64,000 nucleotides of DNA from Phycisphaerales bacterium. Lineage in GTDB: Bacteria > Planctomycetota > Phycisphaerae > Phycisphaerales > UBA1924. The stretch's first letter is position 1, and each line of letters starts with the position of its first letter. The notes beneath the pieces were generated by a model that made no database searches, was not told the origin of the DNA, and saw only the letters and a list, made by a program, of their open reading frames with translations. The position numbers and the translations under genes were made by a program. The DNA is taken from the NCBI GenBank assembly GCA_020845755.1, contig JADLFE010000020.1, positions 62,001-126,000 of the forward strand, written 5' to 3'. Of this stretch, positions 43,311-52,190 are shown piece by piece.

Positions 43311-44843
43311 CTACCTCTTCCCCCTCACATCCACCACCACCGGCCGGTGGTCCGTCGCCAGGCTGTCGCTCCTCGAAAGCCCCGCCGCGTTCAGCGCCGC
43401 GTCCGACAGGCGCGACGTGTCCAGCACAAAGCTCCGCACCAGTTCCGTGCTCGCGTCGCTGTACACCAGGTAATCAAGCCGCCCCGGCGTGAACGTCGTG
43501 CTCCAGTCGACCCACGTATACATAGCGTGATCGCCCGACACCACCGGGTCGACGACGCTCATGTCCGATCCGTCGGAGTCGCCGCCCGCGCGGATCGCAT
43601 CCAGCGGCGGGCGCGAGCCGACCAGGTTCAGGTCGCCGCCCATCACGCGCACCTTCACGTCCTTGGCCGCCGCCGCAAACGTCGCGCTGATCGCCTTGGC
43701 CTCGCGCACGCGCAACTGGTCTTCCCACGAGTCCGCGCTCCCGCAGCACTTGAGGTGCACCGCGGCCACCGCGACCGGGCCGATCGGCGAGTTCACCTTG
43801 CCCGCGACGTACCGCACCTTCCAGTCGCTCCCGTCGTCCTTCTTCACGCCCTCGACCGGGCCGCCCAGCGCCGTGATCGGATAGCGCGACGCGATCGCGA
43901 CCGACGAGCCCGCGGGCTTGAGCACGTGCCAGCCCGATTCGGATTTCACCAGCGTGGTGAACCACGCCTGCACGCTCGTCGCGTCGCCCTCGTCCCACTC
44001 CTCCAGCAGCACCACGTCCGGCGTGGCGGCGTTCAGCAGGCGAGCGAACGAATCGGGCCTGGTCACCGGCCCGCTCTTGAGCACGTTCAGCGTCATCACC
44101 CGCAGCGTGCCGTTCGGACGCACCGGAACCACGCCCGCGCCGACGTCACCCGCCGCCACCGGCTCATTGGCCTTCCGCGCCGGCGGCAGGATGATCCCGA
44201 ACGGATCGGCCCACGCCTCGATCTCGCCCGCCGAATCGGTCATCACCACCACGCCCCGCGCTGTCCCGCCCGCGTCGCTCGCGGCCAGCGCCGGGATCGC
44301 CGCGCTGCGCTTGATCCGCGCCTCGTACCACTCCGACGCGTACGTCGGCGAGAACGAAACATCGAGGGCCGAATTATCGATCTTGGTGCGCGTACCGTCC
44401 GCCGCGACCGCAAAGCACGCCACGCCCTTGGTCGGCGCGCCGCCGCTGGGGTCCAGCGGCGAGCACTGGATCTCCAGGTCAACGCCGATCCCGCCCGTCG
44501 GCTCCTGCGTGCCCGCCATGCCCGTCGACGCGCTCCCGTCGGCATCGAGCAGGATCGCCACGGTCTTGGGCGCCGATTGCAGCGTGAACCGCTCGTTCTC
44601 GACCGTGAAACGCAGGTAGATGTAATCCTGGTCGGCCCACGCGACGCTCTCGCTTGGCCACTCGCGGATGTCGCCGTCGAGCATCACGCTGAACTCCGCG
44701 GTCGCCAATTCCGGCTGGGTTGTCGTCTTGGAGCCCCCTTTGGAACCCTGCTGACAACCCACAGAAAAACCGGCCACGGAAAGCCCCGCCACGAGCGCCA
44801 GTGCCATCGTCAACGCTGGAAATGCACGGCAAAACGCGAGCAT
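43311..44843 (-). CDS. Lipoprotein of the endonuclease/exonuclease/phosphatase superfamily
   Basis: A 510-residue protein with signal peptide and lipobox S-V-G-C near residue 30. An N-terminal beta-rich domain (about 45-230) includes L-D-G-D-I-R-E-W and Y-I-Y-L-R-F-T-V-E, like carbohydrate-binding module 9 domains. From about 245 comes the EEP fold: L-R-V-M-T-L-N-V-L, V-V-L-L-E-E-W-D, A-V-H-L-K, G-G-D-L-N-L, D-Y-L-V-Y and T-D-H-R-P-V-V-V, with all the Asn, Glu, Asp and His residues of the catalytic set. It could be an exported phosphodiesterase, nuclease or sphingomyelinase-like enzyme; the substrate is not evident. Confidence 0.8.
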   Translation of the reverse strand: MLAFCRAFPALTMALALVAGLSVAGFSVGCQQGSKGGSKTTTQPELATAEFSVMLDGDIREWPSESVAWADQDYIYLRFTVENERFTLQSAPKTVAILLDADGSASTGMAGTQEPTGGIGVDLEIQCSPLDPSGGAPTKGVACFAVAADGTRTKIDNSALDVSFSPTYASEWYEARIKRSAAIPALAASDAGGTARGVVVMTDSAGEIEAWADPFGIILPPARKANEPVAAGDVGAGVVPVRPNGTLRVMTLNVLKSGPVTRPDSFARLLNAATPDVVLLEEWDEGDATSVQAWFTTLVKSESGWHVLKPAGSSVAIASRYPITALGGPVEGVKKDDGSDWKVRYVAGKVNSPIGPVAVAAVHLKCCGSADSWEDQLRVREAKAISATFAAAAKDVKVRVMGGDLNLVGSRPPLDAIRAGGDSDGSDMSVVDPVVSGDHAMYTWVDWSTTFTPGRLDYLVYSDASTELVRSFVLDTSRLSDAALNAAGLSRSDSLATDHRPVVVDVRGKR

Positions 44844-44989
44844 GAAAAGGTCTCCACATCAAAGAGCGCGACACCAAGGCGGGGTGTGAATATCCTCAAC
44901 GTGCCCCGCCGGGCGAGTGCGCCCGCCCGCGAGGGTACCAGACTTGTCAGGACACGTCCTCAGCACGCTTGGCGCACCCGGAGAGTCCT

Positions 44990-47044
44990 ATGCACGCCGC
45001 CGCCGGACAGTCCGCTCACCCCACGCCAGACCACGCCAGCCACGCCCGACCGGGCATGTCGACCGAGCGCGTGCCCGTCACCGTCTACGCCAGCAGCAGC
45101 GCCGCCAGCCAGGCCGTCGCCGCCGAGATCGCCGATCTCATCCGCTCCCGCGCCGCCCAGGGAAAAAAGGCGGTGCTCGGCCTTGCGACCGGCTCCACGC
45201 CCCACGGCGTCTATGAAGAACTCGTCCGCCTCCACAAGGAAGAGGGCCTCTCCTTCAAAAACGTGGTCTCGTTCAACCTCGACGAATACCACCCCATGAA
45301 CCCCGATGAGTTGCAGAGCTACCGACGCTTCATGCGCGAGTATCTCTTCGATCGCGTCGATATCGATCCCAAGAACGCCAACGTGCCCGACGGCACTATC
45401 AAACGACAGGACGTCCAGGCCTTCTGCGAGGAATACGAGCGCAAGATCAAGGAAGCCGGCGGGATCGACCTCCAGATCCTCGGCATCGGCCGCACCGGAC
45501 ACGTCGGCTTCAACGAGCCCGGCTCGCCGCGTAACTCGCGCACACGCCTCATCACGCTCGACTCGGTCACACGCGGCGACGCCGCCAGCGACTTCTTCGG
45601 CGAACGCCACGTCCCGCGCACCGCCATCACCATGGGCGTCGGCACCATCCTCGACGCCAAGAAAGTCCTCCTCATCGCCTTCGGCGAGCACAAGGCCCCC
45701 ATCGTCAAACGCGCCGTCGAAGGTGAAATCACCAGCACCGTCGCCGCCAGTTTCCTCCAGGAACACCCCTGCGCACGCTTCGTCCTCGACCCCGCGGCCG
45801 CCGCGGAACTCACCCGCATCAAGACCCCATGGCTCCTGGGTGGCCTCGATCAGTTCGGCCTGGCCTGGGACGACTCCCTCACCAAGCGCGCCGTCATCTG
45901 GCTCGCACAAACCCTCCGAAAGCCCATCCTCAAACTCACCGAAGAAGACTACAACGAGCACGGCCTGCAGGAACTCCTCACCACCCGCGGCAGCGCCTAC
46001 GACATCAACATCGCCGTCTTCCGCGCCATGCAGCGCACCATCACCGGCTGGCCCGGCGGCAAACCCGGGCGACCAAAGTTCATCCCAGGCAAAGGCGTCG
46101 ATGAGGCCGGCACCCCCGACACATTCCCCAAACGCGTCCTGGTCTTCAGCCCCCACCCCGACGATGACGTCATCTCCATGGGCGGCACCCTCATCCGCCT
46201 CTGCGACCAGGGGCATGAGGTCCATGTCGCGTATCAAACCTCCGGCAATATCGCCGTCTTCGACGACAACGCGCTCCGCCATACCGATTTCGTCGTCGAA
46301 CTCTTCGAATCGCTCAAACTCGGGCACGGTCTCGACGCAGTCCGCACGCTCTCGGGCGAACTTCATAAGTTCGCCGCCACCAAACGCGCCGGCCAGATCG
46401 ACATGCCCGAACTCCAGACCATCAAGGGCCTGATCCGCCGCACCGAGGCCCGCGCGGGCGCGCGCTACTCGGGCGTGAAGCCGGAGAACACGCACTTCCT
46501 CGACCTGCCGTTCTATGAAACAGGCGCGGTCCGCAAGAAGCCCCTGGGACAGGACGATGTCCGCATCACCGTCGAACTGCTCCGCAAGATCAAGCCGCAG
46601 CAGGTCTACGCCGCCGGCGACCTCTCCGACCCGCACGGCACCCACCGCGTCTGCCTTAAGGCCATCGTCCAGGCGATGCGCGCCGTCGCCAATGACCCGT
46701 GGGCGGCCCAGTGCGAGGTCTGGCTGTACCGCGGCGCGTGGCAGGAATGGGGCCCCCACGAGATCGAAATGGCCGTGCCGCTCTCGCCCAGCGAGGTCGA
46801 ACGCAAGCGCATGGCGATCTTCAAGCACGAGTCGCAAAAGGACAAGGCGCTCTTCCCGGGCGTGGACTCACGCGAGTTCTGGCAACGCGCCGAAGAACGC
46901 AACCGACACACCGCGCAACTCTACGACGCCCTCGGACTCCCCGAGTACCAGGCGATCGAGGGCTTCGTGTCCTGGAAAGTCTCGCCCACCGACCCGGGCG
47001 TCGTCGAGGCCTACGGCAAGGGCGGCAAGGGCGCGAAGGCGTAG
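44990..47044 (+). CDS. nagB: Glucosamine-6-phosphate deaminase fused to a PIG-L deacetylase domain
   Basis: A 684-residue two-domain protein. Residues about 23-290 are NagB-like: L-A-T-G-S-T-P-H-G-V-Y near 64, F-N-L-D-E-Y-H near 92 and G-I-G-R-T-G-H-V-G-F-N-E-P near 164, with the catalytic Asp/His/Glu region. Residues about 380-640 are PIG-L/LmbE-like: F-S-P-H-P-D-D-D-V-I with the zinc-binding H-P-D-D and, later, D-P-H-G-T-H. Thus one chain may deacetylate an N-acetylglucosamine-type sugar and deaminate glucosamine 6-phosphate. Fusions of this order occur in Bacteroidetes and planctomycetes. Start at ATG 44990; ATG 45056 is possible. A dehydrogenase gene follows. Confidence 0.88.
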   Translation: MHAAAGQSAHPTPDHASHARPGMSTERVPVTVYASSSAASQAVAAEIADLIRSRAAQGKKAVLGLATGSTPHGVYEELVRLHKEEGLSFKNVVSFNLDEYHPMNPDELQSYRRFMREYLFDRVDIDPKNANVPDGTIKRQDVQAFCEEYERKIKEAGGIDLQILGIGRTGHVGFNEPGSPRNSRTRLITLDSVTRGDAASDFFGERHVPRTAITMGVGTILDAKKVLLIAFGEHKAPIVKRAVEGEITSTVAASFLQEHPCARFVLDPAAAAELTRIKTPWLLGGLDQFGLAWDDSLTKRAVIWLAQTLRKPILKLTEEDYNEHGLQELLTTRGSAYDINIAVFRAMQRTITGWPGGKPGRPKFIPGKGVDEAGTPDTFPKRVLVFSPHPDDDVISMGGTLIRLCDQGHEVHVAYQTSGNIAVFDDNALRHTDFVVELFESLKLGHGLDAVRTLSGELHKFAATKRAGQIDMPELQTIKGLIRRTEARAGARYSGVKPENTHFLDLPFYETGAVRKKPLGQDDVRITVELLRKIKPQQVYAAGDLSDPHGTHRVCLKAIVQAMRAVANDPWAAQCEVWLYRGAWQEWGPHEIEMAVPLSPSEVERKRMAIFKHESQKDKALFPGVDSREFWQRAEERNRHTAQLYDALGLPEYQAIEGFVSWKVSPTDPGVVEAYGKGGKGAKA

Positions 47045-47131
47045 CGTGCCCACCATCGACACTTCGCACTGAACCACACGGCGCATGAAGAGTGCGGCCG
47101 CACCCACCCGACACCACAGGCGAGCCAATCC

Positions 47132-48175
47132 ATGAGCACCACATCTCCCATCGGCGTCGGCGTGATCGGACTTGGCTTCATGGGCGCAACGCACATCCGC
47201 GCCTACGCCGCCGCGCACGCCGCGGGGTTCAACTGCCCGCTCATCGCCGTCTGCGACCAGGCGCAGGATCGCCTCACCGGGCGCGTCGTCACCAGCGGCA
47301 ACATCGCCACCGGCACCTCGGAACACCTCTTCGACCCCGCGAGGGTCCACGCCACCTCCAACCTCGATGAACTCCTCGCCGATCCCAACGTGCAACTCGT
47401 CAGCATCTGCACGCACACCGAGTCGCACGTCGATACCGCGATCCGCGCCCTCTCGGCAGGAAAACACGTCCTGGTCGAAAAACCGATCGCCGTCGCGCCC
47501 GACGATGTCGAACGCCTCGCGCTCGCCGCCCGCGCCGCGGCGTCGCGCGGCCTGCTCTGCATGCCCGCCATGTGCATCCGCTTCTGGCCCGGCTGGAACT
47601 GGTTGAAGGAACGCACGGCCGACGCTTCGCTCGGGCGTGTCAAGTCCGCCGTGTTCCAGCGCCTCGGCACGCCCCCCGCGTGGAGCCCGCAGTTCTATCG
47701 CGACAGCGAACGCACCGGCGGCGCACTCGTCGACCTGCACATCCACGACACCGACTTCGTGTACCACCTCTTCGGACGCCCCGACGCCGTCACCTCCGCG
47801 GGCACGCTCGACCACGTCACGACGCTCTATCACTACTCCGCCCCGCACGCCCCCTCACACGTCGTCGCCGAGGGCGCGTGGGACCACACCCCGGGCTTCA
47901 GTTTCCGCATGCGCTTCATCGTTGTCTTCGAACGCGGCACGGCGGATTACGACCTCGGACGCACCCCGCAGTTGCTCCTCTGCCGCGATGGAAAGCAGGA
48001 AACGATCGCGCTGGAGCCCGGCGCGGGCTACGACTTCCAGGTCCGCGAGGTAATGAGCGCGATCCGCGAAAAGCGGGCGGCACGCGCGACGATCGATGAG
48101 GCGCTCCAGGTCGCACGCCTCCTCGACGCCGAACGTCGCAGCCTCCGCCAAGCCTCACGCGTCACCACGCCGTAG
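47132..48175 (+). CDS. Gfo/Idh/MocA family oxidoreductase
   Basis: A 347-residue NAD(P)-dependent sugar or cyclitol dehydrogenase. The Rossmann part starts G-V-I-G-L-G-F-M-G-A-T-H near residue 10, E-K-P-I-A at about 116 is the family's Lys-Pro motif, and D-L-H-I-H-D-T-D-F near 200 carries the catalytic Asp and His. It lies 87 bp after the NagB-PIG-L gene on the same strand, so a role in amino-sugar breakdown is a fair guess. The exact substrate is unknown. Confidence 0.88.
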   Translation: MSTTSPIGVGVIGLGFMGATHIRAYAAAHAAGFNCPLIAVCDQAQDRLTGRVVTSGNIATGTSEHLFDPARVHATSNLDELLADPNVQLVSICTHTESHVDTAIRALSAGKHVLVEKPIAVAPDDVERLALAARAAASRGLLCMPAMCIRFWPGWNWLKERTADASLGRVKSAVFQRLGTPPAWSPQFYRDSERTGGALVDLHIHDTDFVYHLFGRPDAVTSAGTLDHVTTLYHYSAPHAPSHVVAEGAWDHTPGFSFRMRFIVVFERGTADYDLGRTPQLLLCRDGKQETIALEPGAGYDFQVREVMSAIREKRAARATIDEALQVARLLDAERRSLRQASRVTTP

Positions 48176-48179
48176 CACA

Positions 48180-49343
48180 TCAATCCGACTCGGCTGACGC
48201 AGCCGCCCCGCCCGCCGAATTCGTGATGTCCACGAATCGCCGCTTGCGGATGTGCTCGCTCCCCAACTGCCCGCACGCGCCCATGAGGTCCCGCCCCTTC
48301 GTGCGCCGCCGCTTGACAAACACCCCCCGCTCCGCGAGTTCGCCCATGAACGCGTCCACCTCCGCGTCGCTCGGCGCCGCCCACGGCGAATCACGCCGCG
48401 GGTTGTACGGGATCAGGTTGATCACGCACCGCGGCGAGGTGTTCCGCGACGTCGTGTTGATGTCGCCCACGAACCGCGCAACCTCCGCTGCGTGACCCGC
48501 CAGGTTGTTCACGCCCGGGATCAGTACATACTCCAGACACAGTTTCCCGCCCCCATACACCGGCCACGACATCAGCGTCCGCTTCAACGCCTCCATCGGC
48601 ATCCCGCGATTCACCGGCATGATCCGCGATCGCACCTCGTCGTTCGGCGCGTTCAGCGACACCGCCAGGTTCAGCCGGTGCCACCCCGGCGTGTGCAACT
48701 GCTCCGACAGCCGCGCCAGCCCGTCCAGCCGCCCAACCGTCGAAACCGTCACCTTGCTCACCGGCATGTGCGCGCCGTTGTGGTCGATCAGCACCGCGAT
48801 CGCACGGATCACGTTGTCGATGTTGTCCAGGGGCTCGCCCATCCCCATGAACACCACGTTCTTCGGACGGTGTCCCAGCGCGTGCGTCGCCGCCCACCAC
48901 TGCTGCACAATCTCCGCGGGCGTCAGCGATCGGACCAGACCCATCTGCGCCGTCTCGCAGAAGGTGCAGCCCATCGCGCACCCCACCTGGCTCGAGACAC
49001 ACAGCGTGTGCGTCGTCGCGCCCGTCCGCCCGATCATCGGAATCAGCACGGACTCCGTCGCCAGTGACTTGCCCCCAAGTCGCTCCGCCACCCCCGATTC
49101 ACCCGCCGGAACGTGCTGCACAAACTTCAGCACCTTGCCCTCGAACGAATCCTCCGTCAGCACCGCCTCCACCCCCGACGGCGACGCCAGAAAATCCGCG
49201 ATTTCCCCCGCTCGAAACAGGTTTTTATAGGCCGATTCCGCCGCCGGACGCCTGACGCCCAGGTGCTCCCGCGCCCACGGGACGAACTGATCGAACGTCA
49301 TCCCGAGGGGGTGATTTAGTAAAGTCGCATCCACTTGACGCAT
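48180..49343 (-). CDS. rlmN: Dual-specificity RNA methyltransferase RlmN
   Basis: A 387-residue radical SAM enzyme that methylates C2 of adenine 2503 in 23S rRNA and A37 in some tRNAs. It has C-A-M-G-C-T-F-C (the C-x3-C-x2-C cluster motif) near residue 112-119, [13 protein letters not shown] near 155, and the R-R-x-x-G-x-D-x-x-x-A-C-G-Q-L block near 350 whose Cys resolves the intermediate. The start is ATG 49343; the conserved part begins at the second Met (M-T-F-D), so the 14 leading residues may not be real. Faces the convergent Gfo/Idh/MocA gene with a gap of four bases. Confidence 0.93.
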   Translation of the reverse strand: MRQVDATLLNHPLGMTFDQFVPWAREHLGVRRPAAESAYKNLFRAGEIADFLASPSGVEAVLTEDSFEGKVLKFVQHVPAGESGVAERLGGKSLATESVLIPMIGRTGATTHTLCVSSQVGCAMGCTFCETAQMGLVRSLTPAEIVQQWWAATHALGHRPKNVVFMGMGEPLDNIDNVIRAIAVLIDHNGAHMPVSKVTVSTVGRLDGLARLSEQLHTPGWHRLNLAVSLNAPNDEVRSRIMPVNRGMPMEALKRTLMSWPVYGGGKLCLEYVLIPGVNNLAGHAAEVARFVGDINTTSRNTSPRCVINLIPYNPRRDSPWAAPSDAEVDAFMGELAERGVFVKRRRTKGRDLMGACGQLGSEHIRKRRFVDITNSAGGAAASAESD

Positions 49344-49386
49344 TCACCTGAATACTAGGTGCAACCCACGCTCATCGCTGTTTTGC

Positions 49387-49415
49387 TTGGTGCTCTGGAT
49401 CGAAGTCCCTATACT
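49387..49415 (+). promoter_or_regulatory. Candidate promoter of the prepilin-like gene
   Basis: TTGGTG (49387-49392), a 17-bp spacer and TATACT (49410-49415), a -10 box matching at five of six positions. It lies 61 bp before the ATG. Confidence 0.5.
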
Positions 49416-49476
49416 TGCAAGGTCCATTCTGGACCCGCCGCGGTGCTCGTGCCGTGTGGCGACGACGGAGGCTCCA

Positions 49477-50346
49477 ATGAAGTTCTGGTCTGGATATCGA
49501 CGGTCCGCGTTCACGCTGATCGAACTGCTCGTCGTGATCGCCATCATCGCCCTCCTCATCGGCATCCTCCTCCCGGCCCTGGGCAAGGCCCGCGCCAGCG
49601 GACGCCAGGTCGCCTGCATGTCCAACGTCCGCTCCATCACCCAGGCCGCCCACTTCTACGCCTCCTCCAACAAAGACAAAATCTGGGCTCAACGCAAGTT
49701 CTTCCGCGAAAAAGTCTCCGGTAACATCTACGAGGCCGGCACCCTCTACAAGTTCCTCAACAACGCCCACAGCGTCATGGGTTGCCCCGAAAACCGCCGA
49801 CGCGGCGTCAACGCCGACACCACCGCCGACTCCGACAGCCTCTTCGGTTCCAAACTCAACTTCGACTACACCATGCCCTGGTGCGTCCAGGGCGCCCGCG
49901 TCGGCCTCGAAATCCGCACCGCCTACATCAAGGACGGCAAAACCGCCCGCCCCCTCACCCTCACCGCCGAACGCGTCCCCAGCCTCGTCTCCATGAAGGG
50001 TCTCCCCATCTTCGTCGAGGAAAGTACCGTCTGGTACAACGCCTCCGTCCGCGACGGCATGTGGGGCAACGACGATCAGGTCACTCCTCGACACCTCGGC
50101 GGCGGCCACATGGGCTACCTCGACGGCTCCGTCCAGCACTTCAAGTTCCCCACCGACGGCGTCGAAGAAACCCAGAGCGCCACCGACTTCGAGTGCAACG
50201 ACCTCTACGTCTCAACCAAAGGCTCCGATAAATCCTGGATCAAACTCTACCACGCCTACCACCAGGGCAAGTACGGCTGGATCAACGCCCCAGACGCCAA
50301 AAACCACAGCACCGACGCCGACTGGGATATGCACCTCGAAGACTGA
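49477..50346 (+). CDS. Prepilin-like protein with C-terminal H-x-DG motif
   Basis: A 289-residue protein after a GGAGG site. The leader is S-A|F-T-L-I-E at residues 10-16 with Glu at mature position 5, then a hydrophobic helix to about 33. Further on come [12 protein letters not shown] and, near residue 210, [12 protein letters not shown], the H-x(n)-D-G motif of the large prepilin-like family of planctomycetes. Probably exported through a type II secretion or pilus-like machine such as the one at 1-6440. Monocistronic by appearance. Confidence 0.85.
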   Translation: MKFWSGYRRSAFTLIELLVVIAIIALLIGILLPALGKARASGRQVACMSNVRSITQAAHFYASSNKDKIWAQRKFFREKVSGNIYEAGTLYKFLNNAHSVMGCPENRRRGVNADTTADSDSLFGSKLNFDYTMPWCVQGARVGLEIRTAYIKDGKTARPLTLTAERVPSLVSMKGLPIFVEESTVWYNASVRDGMWGNDDQVTPRHLGGGHMGYLDGSVQHFKFPTDGVEETQSATDFECNDLYVSTKGSDKSWIKLYHAYHQGKYGWINAPDAKNHSTDADWDMHLED

Positions 50347-50421
50347 TCCATCCCACTCCTCGCCCGGCCTCGCTCACCAACCCCTCGGCTACCATCCCCA
50401 TTCTCGCAGGAGGATGTGGTT

Positions 50422-51894
50422 ATGTCGTGGCTGAAAGTCTCTGATGCGTTCAAAGCCCCCGTCGGCTCCCCCGTCACCATCAAGGGCTGGGTCCGCACCA
50501 ACCGCGACAGCAAGGCCGACGGCGGCCTCTGCTTCGTCGCCGTCTCCGACGGCACCTGCTTCGACCCCATCCAGTGCGTCGTCAAGGCCGCCGGAAACAA
50601 CGCCACCACAAACTTCCCCGATGTCCAGAAACTCACCACCGGATGCGCCGTCGAAGTCGACGGCACCCTCGTCGCCAGCCAGGGAAAGGGCCAGTCCGTC
50701 GAAGTCCTCGCCTCAGCGGTTCGCATCCTCGGACTCGTCGAGCACCCCGACTCATACCCCGTCAGCAACAAGCGACACACCTTCGAATACCTCCGCGAAG
50801 TCGCTCACCTCCGCGTCCGCACCAACACCTTCGGCGCCGTCGCCCGCGTCCGCCATTGCTTGTCCATGGCCGTCCACCGCTTCTTCCACGAACGCGGCTT
50901 CTTCTACGTCCACACGCCCATCGTCACCGCCAGCGATTGCGAGGGCGCCGGCCAGATGTTCCGCGTCAGCACCCTCGACATGATGAACCCGCCACGCGTC
51001 GCGCCCGAAGACGCCAAGCCCGGCGCGCCCGTCGACCCCGCGGCCCCCGTCGACTTCTCCAACGACTTCTTCGGAAAAGAAGCTCACCTCACCGTCTCGG
51101 GACAACTCAACGTCGAAACCTACTGCTGCGCGCTCTCACGCGTCTACACCTTCGGCCCCACCTTCCGCGCCGAGAACAGCAACACCAGCCGCCACCTCGC
51201 CGAGTTCTGGATGATCGAGCCGGAGATCGCGTTCGCAAACCTGCAGGTCGATTCGGAACTCGCGGAAGACTTCATCAAGTACCTGACCAAGACCGTGCTC
51301 GACGAACGCCCCGACGACATGAAGTTCTTCGACGAGCGGATCGAGCCGGGTCTGCTCAAGCGGCTGCAGCATGTGCTCGAGACGCCGTTCAGGCGCTTGC
51401 CCTATACCGAAGCGATCAAGATCCTCGAGGACGCGATCAAGAAGGGTAAGAAGTTCGAGTATCCCGTAAAGTGGGGCACCGACCTGCAGAGCGAGCACGA
51501 GCGGTTCCTGACCGAGGAGCACTTCAAGCAGCCGGTGATCCTGATGAACTATCCCAAGAACATCAAGGCGTTCTACATGCGCCTCAACGACCCCGGCACC
51601 GACGGCGCGCCCGGCGACACGGTGGCGGCGATGGACGTGCTGGTGCCCGCGATCGGCGAGATCATCGGCGGGAGCCAGCGCGAGGAGCGCCTGGACGTTC
51701 TCGACCGGCGCATCGAGGAGATGAGACTCCCTGCCAAGGAATACTGGTGGTACCGCGACCTGCGCCGCTACGGCACCGTGCCGCACGCGGGGTTCGGGCT
51801 GGGCTTCGAGCGCGCGATGATGTTCCTGACGGGGATGCAGAACATCCGGGACGTGATCCCGTTCCCCCGCGCGCCCAAGCAGGCGGAGTTCTAG
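50422..51894 (+). CDS. asnS: Asparaginyl-tRNA synthetase
   Basis: A 490-residue class IIb synthetase that charges tRNA-Asn. An OB-fold anticodon domain (about 15-110; [10 protein letters not shown]) is followed by the catalytic domain with motif 2 ([26 protein letters not shown]) and motif 3 (G-F-G-L-G-F-E-R). The asparaginyl form rather than aspartyl form is shown by R-A-E-N-S. I start at ATG 50422, eight bases after AGGAGG. About 25 residues longer than usual owing to an Ala/Pro-rich loop near 190-210. Confidence 0.95.
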   Translation: MSWLKVSDAFKAPVGSPVTIKGWVRTNRDSKADGGLCFVAVSDGTCFDPIQCVVKAAGNNATTNFPDVQKLTTGCAVEVDGTLVASQGKGQSVEVLASAVRILGLVEHPDSYPVSNKRHTFEYLREVAHLRVRTNTFGAVARVRHCLSMAVHRFFHERGFFYVHTPIVTASDCEGAGQMFRVSTLDMMNPPRVAPEDAKPGAPVDPAAPVDFSNDFFGKEAHLTVSGQLNVETYCCALSRVYTFGPTFRAENSNTSRHLAEFWMIEPEIAFANLQVDSELAEDFIKYLTKTVLDERPDDMKFFDERIEPGLLKRLQHVLETPFRRLPYTEAIKILEDAIKKGKKFEYPVKWGTDLQSEHERFLTEEHFKQPVILMNYPKNIKAFYMRLNDPGTDGAPGDTVAAMDVLVPAIGEIIGGSQREERLDVLDRRIEEMRLPAKEYWWYRDLRRYGTVPHAGFGLGFERAMMFLTGMQNIRDVIPFPRAPKQAEF

Positions 51895-52190
51895 GCGGCC
51901 TGACCTGCCTCGAGTCCTGTTTGATGGAGTTCGCTGACGCCGGTCGTTTGTCGGCAGGTCGCGAAGAAGTCGACTGCCGAGATGTTTCGCGATCGGCGCG
52001 AGATCGACAAGGCCGTGAAGCGGCGGTCGCGCGAGTGATCACCGAGAACGCAAAGCGGCAGCGCAAGCGTATCATGGAGCGGTGATTCGGCTTTATGCGC
52101 GACGCACACTCGTAGCGCGTCGCCCTGGCCTTCCTCGCGAACTCGTCACGATCGGCGTCGAGTGTCGCCGAGATTGGCGTGAGCCCGCCC

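Noticed and set aside
43293-46837. Long antisense frames over the EEP lipoprotein and the NagB-PIG-L fusion
   Set aside because: Both show the biased composition of shadow frames; the real genes carry intact catalytic motifs.
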